A stretch of 64,000 nucleotides of DNA from Pedobacter indicus (GCF_003449035.1 NZ_QRGB01000001.1:1302001-1366000), one strand, 5' to 3'. Counted from the first letter of the stretch, positions 29,717 through 40,101 are shown. Notes: generated from the letters alone by a model not told the origin. Made by a program: numbers and translations.

Positions 29717-31096
29717 ATGGATGAGATGGAAATGTTAGCAGATCAAGTCAAATTGCTACTTGCTGAAGGAGATCCTGTTAAACTGAATGAATATTTAGAT
29801 AATCTAAACATTTCTGATGTCGAGGGTTTAATAGATGAACTTCCTGAGTACGCTGATATCTTTATTTCAACCTTAAGTATAAATCGAGCAGTTAATGTTT
29901 TTAGGATCTTAGACTTTCCGACTCAGGAAAGAATCGTAAAGAAGCTATCGGGTCCGAAGATAGCTGAACTAATAAATGAATTACCACCTGATGATAGAAC
30001 TTCATTTTTTAGTGAGTTGCATGGCGACGCAGTAAAGAAACTAATCATCCTGTTGCCTCCGGCGGATCGGAAAGAAGCGTTGTCACTATTAGGCTATCCG
30101 GAAGAGAGTGTTGGCCGTCTGATGACACCAGATTACATAACTGTAAAAGAGGAGTGGAGTGTTGCAAAGGTCCTTGAACATATCAGGAAATACGGAAAAA
30201 ATTCAGAAACAATTGATGTTATTTACGTTATAGATGATAAAGGTGTTTTATTGGATGATATCAGAATTCGTGAAATCTTATTGGTCAAACCTGATGTACT
30301 GATCAGTGATTTGATGGATAATCGTTTAATTTCGCTCAGAGCTAATGACCCACAGGAAGAGGCTATCAATGTTTTCAGAATGAACAATCGTGTAGCGTTA
30401 CCGGTGACAGATGATCAGCAGATTATGTTAGGTATTGTTACAGTTGATGATATTCTTTGGGTGGCGAATGAAGAATATACGGAAGATATGCAGCGAATAG
30501 GGGGTACCCAGGCATTAGACGAGCCTTATATGGATATGTCTATCATCAATCTCGTGAAGAAGCGTGCCGGGTGGCTGGTGTTACTCTTTTTTGGTCAGCT
30601 CTTTACGGCGTCGGTGATGGGACATTATGAGGCTCAGTTGGCTGGAGCACTAATACTCGCTGTTTTTATTCCGCTAATTATGTCCAGCGGTGGGAATAGT
30701 GGTTCTCAAGCCTCCACGCTGATTATTCAATCAATGGCTATGAGTGATGTAACCTTGAATGATTGGTGGAACGTTATGAAACGGGAAATTATTTCAGGGC
30801 TAATGCTAGGACTAATACTTGGGTCACTCGGTTTTTTGCGTATTTATGTTCAACATGCTGCTTTCGGAGATATGGGGGAACATTGGTTTCTTATAGCAAT
30901 TGTCGTTAGCTTGTCACTTATTGGCGTTGTTACATGGGGGTCGTTGATAGGTTCTATGTTGCCTTTTATCCTAAGGCGCTTTGGTGCAGACCCCGCTACG
31001 TCATCAACCCCATTTGTGGCTACTTTAGTTGACGTAACAGGGTTGATTTTGTATTTCTCCATTGCATCTTACATCTTGGAAGGGCTTCTTTTTTAA
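29717..31096 (+). CDS. mgtE: MgtE-type magnesium transporter
   Basis: A 459-residue Mg2+ channel/transporter. The N-terminal helical sensor domain (LPPDDRTSFFSEL) leads to a CBS pair (about 125-250; GRLMTPDYITV and VTDDQQIMLGIVTVDDIL), then five membrane helices with the pore motif SSGGNSGSQASTLIIQS (about 328-344). Cytosolic Mg2+ gates the pore through the CBS domains. Transcribed alone; faces a 5' gap with no exact -7 motif. Confidence 0.93.
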   Translation: MDEMEMLADQVKLLLAEGDPVKLNEYLDNLNISDVEGLIDELPEYADIFISTLSINRAVNVFRILDFPTQERIVKKLSGPKIAELINELPPDDRTSFFSELHGDAVKKLIILLPPADRKEALSLLGYPEESVGRLMTPDYITVKEEWSVAKVLEHIRKYGKNSETIDVIYVIDDKGVLLDDIRIREILLVKPDVLISDLMDNRLISLRANDPQEEAINVFRMNNRVALPVTDDQQIMLGIVTVDDILWVANEEYTEDMQRIGGTQALDEPYMDMSIINLVKKRAGWLVLLFFGQLFTASVMGHYEAQLAGALILAVFIPLIMSSGGNSGSQASTLIIQSMAMSDVTLNDWWNVMKREIISGLMLGLILGSLGFLRIYVQHAAFGDMGEHWFLIAIVVSLSLIGVVTWGSLIGSMLPFILRRFGADPATSSTPFVATLVDVTGLILYFSIASYILEGLLF

Positions 31097-31198
31097 TTAA
31101 ATTGCTAACAAGGATACTTTGTTTGTTGCTCCCATTTTGCTTGTTGCTTCGATAAAGATTAACTTCGTGGATTAAGAGTAATGTTTCTATTGTTCTGT

Positions 31199-32206
31199 AT
31201 GGAGTTAAATGAAAATAAAGTAGCGGTAATAGGTGGCGGAAGCTGGGCAACGGCTATTGTGAAAATGTTGATAGATAATCGTAAGTCGAAAAGTCTATAC
31301 TGGTGGATGCGAAATGAGGATACTATTAAATCGATTATAGAAGAAGGGAGAAACCCCAATTACCTTAGCGCTGTCGAAGTGACTGTCGATCCTAACAATA
31401 TAAGTACGGATATTAACTATATTATTCAACAAGCAACTATTGTCATTCTCTGCGTTCCCGCGGCTTTTCTCAATGAAACCTTAAGTTCCGTGAAGGCTGA
31501 AGAACTAGAAAACAAGATTATTGTTTCGGCGATAAAGGGGATTGTTCCTGAAACGAATCAAATCATTGGAGAGTTTCTGCAAGTTGAGTATAATGTTCCT
31601 GTTAATAACATAGCCGTTATTAGTGGACCCTGTCATGCAGAAGAGGTGTCTCAAAAGAAATTATCTTATTTGACACTAGCTTCGCAAGCGCCGGAGACTG
31701 CGAGCTTGATCGCGTCGTTACTTTCGACGAACTATATAAATACAATACTTTCAGACGATGTTTACGGGGTAGAATATGCCGCGGTATTGAAAAATATTTA
31801 TGCCATTGCCAGCGGGATCTGCCATGGAGTTGGATTTGGAGATAATTTTCAAGCAGTTTTGATATCAAATGCTATCCGGGAAATGGCCTCTTTCCTTAAA
31901 GTTGTTCACCCGATAGAACGGGACATAGAAGAGTCGGCTTATTTAGGCGATTTGTTGGTTACGGCTTACTCTCAATTTAGCAGAAATCGTACATTTGGGA
32001 ATATGATAGGTAAAGGATATACGGTCCGCTCTGCTCAACTGGAGATGAACATGGTCGCAGAGGGATATTACGCCAGCAAGTGCGTTCATCAAATTAGTAA
32101 ACGCTATGACTTGGACTTGCCGATTTGTCGTATGGTTTACTCAATTCTTTATGAAAAACATTCTTCAGTAATGGAAGCCCGATTATTAGCGGGATTATTA
32201 ACCTAA
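31199..32206 (+). CDS. gpsA: Glycerol-3-phosphate dehydrogenase [NAD(P)+]
   Basis: A 335-residue cytosolic dehydrogenase making sn-glycerol 3-phosphate for phospholipids. NAD(P) loop is VAVIGGGSWATAIVKML, and the conserved catalytic region YAAVLKNIYAIASGICHGVG and DNFQAVLISNAIREM are intact. Start: ATG 31199 (MELNENKVAVIGG) fits the family better than 31181, which adds MFLLFC. 34 bases before the GGT gene, so an operon is possible. Confidence 0.92.
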   Translation: MELNENKVAVIGGGSWATAIVKMLIDNRKSKSLYWWMRNEDTIKSIIEEGRNPNYLSAVEVTVDPNNISTDINYIIQQATIVILCVPAAFLNETLSSVKAEELENKIIVSAIKGIVPETNQIIGEFLQVEYNVPVNNIAVISGPCHAEEVSQKKLSYLTLASQAPETASLIASLLSTNYINTILSDDVYGVEYAAVLKNIYAIASGICHGVGFGDNFQAVLISNAIREMASFLKVVHPIERDIEESAYLGDLLVTAYSQFSRNRTFGNMIGKGYTVRSAQLEMNMVAEGYYASKCVHQISKRYDLDLPICRMVYSILYEKHSSVMEARLLAGLLT

Positions 32207-32240
32207 GTAGAAATAAATAAAATATTCAAAAATTACCTCA

Positions 32241-34019
32241 ATGAAACAACACTTTAATATTCGCATTCCTGTCACCTTGCTTGTCGTTACTTTTATGGTA
32301 TTCAGCAGCGGTTGCAAAATCTTTCAGAAGAAACCATCGACTGATACAACAACACCGCAAACGCAGGTTGAAAAAAATGGCGAGTTGCGTGATGAAATTA
32401 AAGATGAAAAGGGTTATCGAAATGGAATGGTGGTATCCGCTCATCCGGTTGCTTCTGAGGTGGGAGTGGCTATATTAAAGAAAGGAGGTAATGCGGTCGA
32501 TGCAGCTGTTGCAGTCCAGTTTGCTTTGGCTGTCGTGTATCCGAATGCCGGAAACCTAGGAGGTGGAGGTTTTTTAGTATATCGTTCAGCAAGAGGAGAA
32601 GTAGCTAGTTTAGATTTTCGGGAGAAAGCACCTGGCGAGGCATTCCGCGATATGTATCTTGACATGCACGGTGAGCCAATTGTTGATTTATCATTAAGAA
32701 GTCAGTTGGCATCTGGAGTGCCGGGTTCCGTTGATGGAATGGTAAAGGCACATCAAAAATATGGGAAACTTTCTTGGAAAGAGCTGCTTCAACCATCAGT
32801 TGATTTGGCTAGAAAGGGGTTTGCTCTCACAGCTATGCAAGCTCGAGAAATTAATTCGAGGAGAGAAAGCTTTTTAAAATACAATCCTGAAGGAACCGTA
32901 TTTACGTCAAAGCAAAATTGGTCAGAAGGCGACAACTTCCTCCAACCTGAATTGGCTCACACGCTTGAGCTAATCAGAGATCAAGGTAGAAAAGGTTTTT
33001 ATGAAGGTGAGACCGCTGATAAAATAGTAGCTGAAATGAAAAGTGGGAATGGTATCATCAGTTTACAAGACTTAAAAGACTATGAAGCTCAGTGGCGTAA
33101 GCCCGTAATAGGCTCCTACCGAGGATATAAGGTAATCTCAATGCCTCCGCCGTCGAGCGGTGGAATAGCTTTATTGCAGATGCTTCACAGTGTAGAAGCA
33201 TTTCCGCTTGGTCGCTGGGGTTTTCAGAGTGATTCAACCGTACAGGTAATGATTGAAGCTGAAAGACGGGTTTACGCAGATCGTGCTGAGCATTTAGGCG
33301 ATCCTGATTTCTATCAAGTTCCTCAAAATCAATTGATAAATTTAAAATACAATGCTATTCGTATGAGTGATATGAACTTCGATCAAGCTACTCCGAGTGC
33401 CGCAATACATGCGGGTAGTGTCGGAGCTGTAGCTGAAAGTGAAGAAACCACTCATTTTTCAATTGTTGACAAAGAAGGGAATGCGGTTTCGTTGACAACA
33501 ACTCTAAATGGTTCCTATGGGTCACAGGTTGTTGTAAAAGGTGCGGGATTCTTATTGAATAATGAAATGGATGATTTTTCAGTTAAGCCAGGTGCGCCTA
33601 ATATGTTTGGTTTAATCGGTGGAAAAGCCAACAGTATAGAACCAGGGAAGAGAATGCTAAGTTCTATGACACCGACTATTCTAGAAAAAGATGGAAAATT
33701 ATTTATGGTTGTCGGAACTCCAGGAGGTTCAACTATTATGACTTCAGTATTTCAAACAATCTTGAATGTCATTGATTGGAATATGGGTATGCAGCAAGCC
33801 GTTGATGCGCCACGTTTTCATCATCAATGGTTACCAGACCATGTAGATGCCGAAGCAGCTTCGTTCACACCTGAGTTGAGAAGCAGATTGAGTCAAAAAG
33901 GTTATAATATAAAAGAACGCGGTGCTATCGGCCGAGTAGACGCTATTTTGGTTTCTGAGAGTGGGGTCTTGACAGGCGGTGCAGACCAACGGGGGGATGA
34001 TAAAGCTGTCGGATATTAG
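32241..34019 (+). CDS. ggt: Gamma-glutamyltransferase, lipoprotein form
   Basis: A 592-residue N-terminal-nucleophile hydrolase. The autocleavage site TTHFSIVDKEGNAVS has the catalytic threonine at 403, splitting the enzyme into large and small subunits. Also seen are the FHHQWLPD block and LLNNEMDDFSVKPG lid. A lipobox (FSSG-C, cysteine 25) anchors it at the periplasmic or outer-membrane face. It cleaves glutathione and gamma-glutamyl compounds and may supply cysteine. Bidirectional terminator after it. Confidence 0.95.
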   Translation: MKQHFNIRIPVTLLVVTFMVFSSGCKIFQKKPSTDTTTPQTQVEKNGELRDEIKDEKGYRNGMVVSAHPVASEVGVAILKKGGNAVDAAVAVQFALAVVYPNAGNLGGGGFLVYRSARGEVASLDFREKAPGEAFRDMYLDMHGEPIVDLSLRSQLASGVPGSVDGMVKAHQKYGKLSWKELLQPSVDLARKGFALTAMQAREINSRRESFLKYNPEGTVFTSKQNWSEGDNFLQPELAHTLELIRDQGRKGFYEGETADKIVAEMKSGNGIISLQDLKDYEAQWRKPVIGSYRGYKVISMPPPSSGGIALLQMLHSVEAFPLGRWGFQSDSTVQVMIEAERRVYADRAEHLGDPDFYQVPQNQLINLKYNAIRMSDMNFDQATPSAAIHAGSVGAVAESEETTHFSIVDKEGNAVSLTTTLNGSYGSQVVVKGAGFLLNNEMDDFSVKPGAPNMFGLIGGKANSIEPGKRMLSSMTPTILEKDGKLFMVVGTPGGSTIMTSVFQTILNVIDWNMGMQQAVDAPRFHHQWLPDHVDAEAASFTPELRSRLSQKGYNIKERGAIGRVDAILVSESGVLTGGADQRGDDKAVGY

Positions 34020-34041
34020 AGCCTTGAGGTCTATCTACTAT

Positions 34042-34090
34042 AAAACAAGAAGCGGGAATTCTATTTGAACTCCCGCTTCTTGTTTTAATA
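34042..34090. terminator. Bidirectional terminator between ggt and the helicase
   Basis: AAAACAAGAAGCGGGA (34042-34057) is the exact complement of TCCCGCTTCTTGTTTT (34071-34086), giving poly-T on both strands between convergent genes. Confidence 0.92.
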
Positions 34091-34100
34091 ATTATCCGTT

Positions 34101-35909
34101 TTACCAACGTTTCTTCATTTCGCTTTTCGTTCTTCCTGAGAAGTCACGAAAACCAGAGTCCTGTTTCTCTTTCGCCCGTCTGTCATAGCCATTTCTCGAT
34201 TTTGCCTCGCCTCGGGAAGATCCCTTTGATGAGAATCCGTTTCTTGGCTTTGAGTTTCGACGACGTCCTTCACTTGGTCGGGCGCCGGCATTTTCTATAC
34301 GTACTTCGCGTCCGTTAAACTCAATATTCTTAAAGCCAGAATATAAGCTGTCAACAATTTTGTCCTCAACCTCGAAGAAAGAATATACACCCTTAAGGTC
34401 AATTTTACCAACTGACTTCCCGCTTACTTTACCATTATTGCAAATAAAGCCTAACAAACTGCCTCTGTTGAATTCATCTACAGATCCAAGGTTAATAAAT
34501 AGGCGAGTATATCCAGATTCAGTTCCATTTCTTCTAGAACGACCGGATCGGTCATTTTTGTCATTGATGCGAACATTATCTGTATCAACATTTAAGTCCT
34601 TAGCATCCTTGTAGTATTCTAGGAAGCGGTTAAATTCAACCGATGCAAAGCGCTTTATTAAATCTTCTTTGCTTAGGTCTCCAAACTCTTCCATGATACG
34701 AGGAACATAAGGAGCTATCTGCTCCTCGTTTACAGTTACGTTTTGAACGTTATGAATCATACCGAACAATTGTTTCTCGCAAACCTCAAATCCACTAGGA
34801 ACTTCAGCTTTTATAAATTTCTTGCCGATAATTCGCTCTATCTGTCTGATTTTTCCTAGTTCCTTTACATTGATGATTGAGATAGACACGCCCGATTTTC
34901 CAGCACGGGCAGTACGACCACTTCTGTGTGTATAGTTTTCTACCTCGTCAGGAAGCGAATAGTTAATAACGTGGGTTACATTGTTAACGTCGATTCCTCG
35001 AGATGCCACATCGGTAGCTATTAACAGCTGAATGCTACGGTCTCGGTATTGCTTCATTACCTTGTCCCTTTGTTGTTGGGATAAATCTCCGTGCAAAGCA
35101 TTGGCATTGTAGCCGTCTTTGATCAAAGCTTCGGCAATATCTTGCGTTTCAATTTTTGTGCGACAGAATACAATCCCAAATATTCCCGGGTTGTAGTCTA
35201 TAATACGTTTAAAGGTTGAAAACTTATCGGCTGCTCGTACGACATAGTACTCATGCTCGATGTTTTCATTTCCTGTATTTTCTGTCCCCATTGTCAATTC
35301 AACCGGATCAGTCATATACTGTTTCGCTATTTTACGCACTTCACGTGGCATGGTCGCAGAAAATAACCATGTTTTTTTCTCTTCCGGAGTGGTAGACAAA
35401 ATATTGTTAATGTCCTCTTGGAAGCCCATGTTTAACATTTCATCGGCTTCATCTAAGACAACGTATTTTACATTTGAGAAATCAATTGCGTTTCTTCCAA
35501 GAATATCTAACATTCTTCCTGGTGTTGCCACAACAATCTGTACGCCGCGACGTATTTGACGAAGTTGATCACTAATGCTGGCACCGCCATAGACGGATAC
35601 GATGTGCACGTTGCTCAGATTTTTCGCATATTTCTTTAAGTCGTTAGAAATTTGCAAACAAAGTTCCCTAGTAGGGCATAGGATCAATGCCTGAGGGTGT
35701 TTTTGTGAAAAGTCGAGTAGTTCTAATAGAGGCAGGCCAAAGGCTGCTGTCTTTCCGGTTCCTGTTTGGGCTAATCCGACAAAGTCGTTGCTGCCTTCAA
35801 GTAAAACGGGAACGGACTGTTCCTGAATAGGAGTAGGTTTTTCAAAACCTAATTCTGTTAAGGCATTAACAATATCATGACGGATCCCCAGTTCAATAAA
35901 TGGGTTCAT
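34101..35909 (-). CDS. DEAD-box RNA helicase with C-terminal RNA-binding domain
   Basis: A 602-residue DeaD/CsdA-type ATP-dependent helicase. Motifs in order: Q motif (TPIQEQSVPV), AQTGTGKTAAF (I), DEADEMLNMGF (II), SATMP (III), HRSGRTARAGKSG (VI). A DbpA-like RNA-binding domain (about 465-545; RLFINLGSVDEFNRGSLLGF) is followed by an Arg/Ser/Gly-rich tail. Remodels structured RNA in ribosome assembly and cold response. A minus-strand TACCTTTG -7 element lies upstream. Confidence 0.95.
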   Translation of the reverse strand: MNPFIELGIRHDIVNALTELGFEKPTPIQEQSVPVLLEGSNDFVGLAQTGTGKTAAFGLPLLELLDFSQKHPQALILCPTRELCLQISNDLKKYAKNLSNVHIVSVYGGASISDQLRQIRRGVQIVVATPGRMLDILGRNAIDFSNVKYVVLDEADEMLNMGFQEDINNILSTTPEEKKTWLFSATMPREVRKIAKQYMTDPVELTMGTENTGNENIEHEYYVVRAADKFSTFKRIIDYNPGIFGIVFCRTKIETQDIAEALIKDGYNANALHGDLSQQQRDKVMKQYRDRSIQLLIATDVASRGIDVNNVTHVINYSLPDEVENYTHRSGRTARAGKSGVSISIINVKELGKIRQIERIIGKKFIKAEVPSGFEVCEKQLFGMIHNVQNVTVNEEQIAPYVPRIMEEFGDLSKEDLIKRFASVEFNRFLEYYKDAKDLNVDTDNVRINDKNDRSGRSRRNGTESGYTRLFINLGSVDEFNRGSLLGFICNNGKVSGKSVGKIDLKGVYSFFEVEDKIVDSLYSGFKNIEFNGREVRIENAGARPSEGRRRNSKPRNGFSSKGSSRGEAKSRNGYDRRAKEKQDSGFRDFSGRTKSEMKKRW

Positions 35910-35949
35910 GATGTAAATAACACGATAGGCCTAATTGCCTAAGGCGGTG

Positions 35950-35957
35950 CAAAGGTA
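35950..35957 (-). promoter_or_regulatory. -7 promoter element for the helicase
   Basis: Minus strand TACCTTTG, an exact TAnnTTTG, 40 bases before the helicase start. Confidence 0.55.
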
Positions 35958-36000
35958 GGAAAATAATTTTTAAAATCTTAGTTAAATTTTTCTATTTTTT

Positions 36001-36477
36001 TTAGCCTCTTAAGCGATCTACAGACTTAATCAGTTTTTCGTCTTTACGAATACCTTTAATTGCGAGTAAAATGAAGACTGCCGCGATGGGTATTAAAAGG
36101 GCCCCTATGCCAATATTTTCCAAGTGCAGCTTTTTATTGACCACTTCAGTTGCTTGACTAGCCGAAAAATACAGCCATATTCCTAATAAGATGATGAGGG
36201 CAAAATTGAGATAAGATAATTGCAATTGTTTTTTTCGATCTCTGAAGTAAAAGATAATCACTAACGGCAAGAGCGACACAAGTACAGTTGCAATTGTCTG
36301 CAATATAAATGATTCCGTTTGTATAACTCCGTCTGACACGCCTTGATAGATCCCAGTTATTTTTACGGCCATTGCCGTACCGAAGTTATCGAAATACTGT
36401 AAATATGGGAATAAGAAAAGAAGCAAGACAGTTAAGCTTGCTAAAAGTAACCATACAGTTTGAATACGTTGAATCAT
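36001..36477 (-). CDS. DUF4293-family small membrane protein
   Basis: A 158-residue protein with four hydrophobic segments (TVWLLLASLTVLLLFLFPYL; a second near 60-80; 88-107; 125-145) and basic loops. The opening MIQRIQTVWLLLA and overall layout match the Bacteroidota-restricted DUF4293 family, whose function is unknown. It is divergent from truA across 94 bases. No enzymatic motif is visible. Confidence 0.8.
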   Translation of the reverse strand: MIQRIQTVWLLLASLTVLLLFLFPYLQYFDNFGTAMAVKITGIYQGVSDGVIQTESFILQTIATVLVSLLPLVIIFYFRDRKKQLQLSYLNFALIILLGIWLYFSASQATEVVNKKLHLENIGIGALLIPIAAVFILLAIKGIRKDEKLIKSVDRLRG

Positions 36478-36582
36478 CGCTATTTTATTTTAAAAATACA
36501 AATATAAGATTAAGGCGCTTGTCGCAAAATTGTTTTACGTGAACAAATAAATTGTTGTCGTTATTTCTAGTATGAGAATCCT

Positions 36583-36590
36583 TATCTTTG
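36583..36590 (+). promoter_or_regulatory. -7 promoter element for truA that overlaps the annotatable upstream ATG
   Basis: TATCTTTG, an exact match, lies between the ATG at 36572 and the GTG at 36596. If used, transcription would begin around the GTG, which decides the start in favour of GTG. Confidence 0.5.
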
Positions 36591-36595
36591 CTACA

Positions 36596-37366
36596 GTGAG
36601 AAAAGACCAGCATAGATACTGTATAGAAATTGCTTATAAAGGATCCAATTACCACGGATGGCAGATTCAAGATAATGCAGTAACTGTACAGGAGCTAATT
36701 GATAAAGCACTGACCACTATTTTACGGCAGGAAGTTAAGACTACTGGCTGTGGCCGCACAGATACAGGGGTTCACGCAAGGCAGTTATTTGCACATTTTG
36801 ATCTGGAAGAATCTAACAGTACGCTTGATGTTTTTCAAATTAAAAACAGTCTAAACTCTATACTTCCTATTGATATCACAGTTAAGGATTTATTTCCTGT
36901 TGAGCCTGATTTTCATGCTCGTTTCGATGCGGTTTCGCGAAGTTATGAGTATCACGTTCATTTTGGTAAAAACCCATTCTTAAATGGCTTTTCATGGCAA
37001 TTGAGAGAGCTTCCGGACGTCGATAAAATGAATGAAGCAGCTCAGATTATGAAAGAATATAGAGACTTTAGTTGTTTCAGTAAGTCGCATACGCAAGTTC
37101 ATACAAATAATTGTGATATTTACATTGCAGAATGGAAATGGATTGCAGACGATCGGTTGGTTTTCTTTATAAGCGCCAACCGCTTTTTACGTAATATGGT
37201 ACGCGCTATTGTGGGGACTTTGATTTCTATAGGAAACGATTCGAAAAAGCCAGCGGAGTCCATTCGCCAAATTATAGAGAGTAAAAACCGTTCCCTCGCC
37301 GGGACGTCTGTGCCAGCTTGTGGCTTATATCTCACAAAAGTACGTTATAAGGATATCGAAATATAA
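36596..37366 (+). CDS. truA: tRNA pseudouridine(38-40) synthase
   Basis: A 256-residue enzyme modifying the anticodon stem of tRNAs. IEIAYKGSNYHGWQIQ at the N-terminus and GCGRTDTGVHARQLFAHFD (catalytic aspartate in RTDTG) are diagnostic; FLRNMVRAIVGTL near 208 is the C-terminal block. I chose GTG 36596 over ATG 36572, because the eight extra residues (MRILIFAT) are not family-like and overlap the -7 element. It reads into the ABC transporter 5 bases later. Confidence 0.92.
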   Translation: MRKDQHRYCIEIAYKGSNYHGWQIQDNAVTVQELIDKALTTILRQEVKTTGCGRTDTGVHARQLFAHFDLEESNSTLDVFQIKNSLNSILPIDITVKDLFPVEPDFHARFDAVSRSYEYHVHFGKNPFLNGFSWQLRELPDVDKMNEAAQIMKEYRDFSCFSKSHTQVHTNNCDIYIAEWKWIADDRLVFFISANRFLRNMVRAIVGTLISIGNDSKKPAESIRQIIESKNRSLAGTSVPACGLYLTKVRYKDIEI

Positions 37367-37371
37367 GAAGC

Positions 37372-39132
37372 ATGAGTGAAAAGGTAACCGGTAAAACATA
37401 CGATGTTCAGCTGTTGCGTCGAATCTTGGTTTATATGAAGCCCTACCGGGGTGTTTTCATTTGGTCTGTCGTTCTCACATTGATCATGGCCGCAATAGCT
37501 CCCCTACTTCCTGTTATGGTGGAGCATACGCTTGACAATTATATTTTAGAAGCAGATTATAATGGCCTGTCTAAGATGGCCTTGTTGATGCTGGCGTTAT
37601 TGTTATTTCAAACACTTGTCCGTTATTTTCATACTCTATTGACCAACACACTTGGGCAATCCGTTATTCGTGATCTCCGGAGCAACGTCTTTCAGCACAT
37701 TTTGCAGCTAAGGTTGAAATATTTTGATAAAACACCATTGGGGCGACTGATCACACGTACTGTATCTGATTTGGAAACAATATCTGATATCTTCTCACAG
37801 GGTTTAATTCAAATTATTGGAGATATTCTTCAGCTAGCTGTAATTCTCGGGGTTATGTTTTACACAGACTGGCGCCTAACTCTTATTGTTCTGATTCCGA
37901 TGCCTGTTATGTTGGTCGCAACCTACTATTTTAAGGAAGCTATGAAAGCCTCCTTCCAGGACGTTCGTACCTGGGTGTCGCGTTTAAACACTTTTCTACA
38001 GGAGCATATTTCAGGCGTTGCTATCATTCAATATTTCGGAAGAGAAAAACAAGAGTATGAAAAGTTCCTTCCGATTAATGCCGAACATAGGAATGCGCAT
38101 ATCAGAGCTAACTGGTATTTTTCTATTTTCTTTCCTGTAATTGAGATTATCATGGCAATAGCACTAGGTTTACTGGTCTGGTATGGGAGTAAATCTATCT
38201 TAAACGAAACCACCTCACCCGGTGTGGTCGTAGCCTTCATTATGTATATTAATATGATCTTTCGGCCAGTTCGGGAGTTGATTGACAAGTTTAATACCTT
38301 ACAAATGGGTATGGTTGGGGCAGAGCGAGTATTCTCCGTATTGGATACAGACGAAAAGACGGATAATAAGGGGATATTACAGCCAGATGTACTAAAAGGA
38401 AAAATAGAGTTTTCCAATGTCTGGTTTGCTTATAATGAAGAGAAATGGGTGTTGAAGGATATCTCTTTTACGCTTGAACCTGGTCAAACCTTGGCATTAG
38501 TCGGAGCAACCGGTGCCGGGAAATCATCCATTATTAATATTCTAAGCCGTTTTTATGAAATTAATAAGGGAAGCATTAAAGTGGACGGAGTCGATATTCG
38601 GGAATACGAACTAAACTATTTACGAAAACGTATCGCGACTGTACATCAAGATGTTTTTCTTTTTTCAGATACTGTTGAAAACAATATTAATTTATTGGAT
38701 CCTTCCATTAGTCGAGAGCAAATTATTGAAGCAGCACGGTCAATCGGTGCAGATAAGTTTATTGATAGATTACCGAATGGCTTTGACTACCAAGTTCAGG
38801 AAAGAGGGGCCACGTTGTCCTCTGGTCAGTCGCAGATGGTATCATTTATTCGAGCTTTGGTTCATAAACCAAATATTTTGGTGCTAGATGAGGCAACATC
38901 TTCTGTAGACACCGAAACGGAAGAGTTAATTCAACAGGCTATTGAAAAGCTAATGGAAAATCGAAGTGCGATTGTTATTGCGCATCGGCTGTCGACAATT
39001 CAAAAAGCTGACAAAATTATTGTCCTCGATCAGGGGGAAATAAAGGAAATCGGTAATCATCAAGAGCTATTAAGGTTAAACGGTTATTATAAGCGCTTAT
39101 ATGATTTACAGTTTAATTCTTTAGGAATTTGA
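37372..39132 (+). CDS. ABC exporter half-transporter (MsbA-like)
   Basis: A 586-residue protein with six transmembrane helices (about 25-310) fused to one nucleotide-binding domain. Walker A GATGAGKSS, Walker B ILVLDEATSSVD and the switch histidine (IVIAHRLS) are intact; the signature is LSSGQ rather than LSGGQ. Probably a homodimer exporting lipid or drugs; heterodimer partner not seen nearby. Five bases downstream of truA, so co-transcribed. Confidence 0.9.
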   Translation: MSEKVTGKTYDVQLLRRILVYMKPYRGVFIWSVVLTLIMAAIAPLLPVMVEHTLDNYILEADYNGLSKMALLMLALLLFQTLVRYFHTLLTNTLGQSVIRDLRSNVFQHILQLRLKYFDKTPLGRLITRTVSDLETISDIFSQGLIQIIGDILQLAVILGVMFYTDWRLTLIVLIPMPVMLVATYYFKEAMKASFQDVRTWVSRLNTFLQEHISGVAIIQYFGREKQEYEKFLPINAEHRNAHIRANWYFSIFFPVIEIIMAIALGLLVWYGSKSILNETTSPGVVVAFIMYINMIFRPVRELIDKFNTLQMGMVGAERVFSVLDTDEKTDNKGILQPDVLKGKIEFSNVWFAYNEEKWVLKDISFTLEPGQTLALVGATGAGKSSIINILSRFYEINKGSIKVDGVDIREYELNYLRKRIATVHQDVFLFSDTVENNINLLDPSISREQIIEAARSIGADKFIDRLPNGFDYQVQERGATLSSGQSQMVSFIRALVHKPNILVLDEATSSVDTETEELIQQAIEKLMENRSAIVIAHRLSTIQKADKIIVLDQGEIKEIGNHQELLRLNGYYKRLYDLQFNSLGI

Positions 39133-39143
39133 TTTAAAATAGT

Positions 39144-39151
39144 TACTTTTG
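39144..39151 (+). promoter_or_regulatory. -7 promoter element for sucD
   Basis: TACTTTTG matches TAnnTTTG exactly, 19 bases before the sucD start. Confidence 0.55.
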
Positions 39152-39170
39152 CTTAACAAAAATTATACCC

Positions 39171-40052
39171 ATGAGTGTACTCGTAAATAAAGATTCTAAA
39201 GTTATCGTTCAAGGATTCACAGGGAACGAAGGTACCTATCATGCATCTCAAATGATAGAGTATGGTACTCAAGTAGTTGGAGGTGTAACTCCAGGTAAAG
39301 GAGGACAGGAACACCTAGACCGTCCTGTATTCAATACTGTTGCAGAGGCTGTTCAAGCTACTGGTGCTAATGTTTCTATCATATTCGTTCCACCAGCATT
39401 TGCTGCCGATGCGATTATGGAAGCCGCTGCTGCCGGAATAGAAGTTATCGTTTGTATTACAGAAGGAATTCCTACAAAGGATATGATCCAAGTTAAATCT
39501 TATTTAAGCGATAAGAACTCTCGTTTAATCGGGCCAAACTGTCCAGGGGTAATTACTGCAGATGAGTCTAAAATTGGTATCATGCCTGGTTTTATCTTTA
39601 AAAAGGGTACGGTGGGTGTAGTTTCAAAATCTGGTACACTTACGTATGAGGCCGTAGATCAGACAGTAAAAGCAGGACTGGGCATTAGTACAGCCATTGG
39701 TATCGGGGGCGACCCAATTATCGGAACAACAACCAAAGAGGCGGTTGAATTATTAATGAACGATCCTGAAACAGAAGGTATCATCATGATTGGTGAGATT
39801 GGAGGAGGAATGGAAGCTGAAGCTGCTCGTTGGATTAAAGAACATGGAACGAAGCCAGTAGTTGGATTTATTGCAGGCCAAACTGCGCCTCCGGGACGTA
39901 GGATGGGACACGCGGGAGCTATCGTTGGTGGTGCTGAAGATACAGCAGCTGCAAAAATGGCAATCATGCAAGAATGTGGAATCCGCGTGGTAGAATCACC
40001 AGCTGAAATCGGAAAAGCAATGGCAGAAGAATTAAATTCAGTGACAACATAA
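39171..40052 (+). CDS. sucD: Succinate-CoA ligase subunit alpha
   Basis: A 293-residue TCA-cycle enzyme subunit. The CoA-binding Rossmann region carries [18 protein letters not shown], and the phosphorylated active-site histidine is His247 in [10 protein letters not shown]. It should pair with the beta subunit SucC, which is not in this window; in many Bacteroidota the two genes are unlinked. Own promoter and terminator show it is a single-gene unit. Confidence 0.96.
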   Translation: MSVLVNKDSKVIVQGFTGNEGTYHASQMIEYGTQVVGGVTPGKGGQEHLDRPVFNTVAEAVQATGANVSIIFVPPAFAADAIMEAAAAGIEVIVCITEGIPTKDMIQVKSYLSDKNSRLIGPNCPGVITADESKIGIMPGFIFKKGTVGVVSKSGTLTYEAVDQTVKAGLGISTAIGIGGDPIIGTTTKEAVELLMNDPETEGIIMIGEIGGGMEAEAARWIKEHGTKPVVGFIAGQTAPPGRRMGHAGAIVGGAEDTAAAKMAIMQECGIRVVESPAEIGKAMAEELNSVTT

Positions 40053-40101
40053 AATACATTTGTTACTTTTAACTTATTTGTAACGTTAAAAGATGTTAAT
40101 T

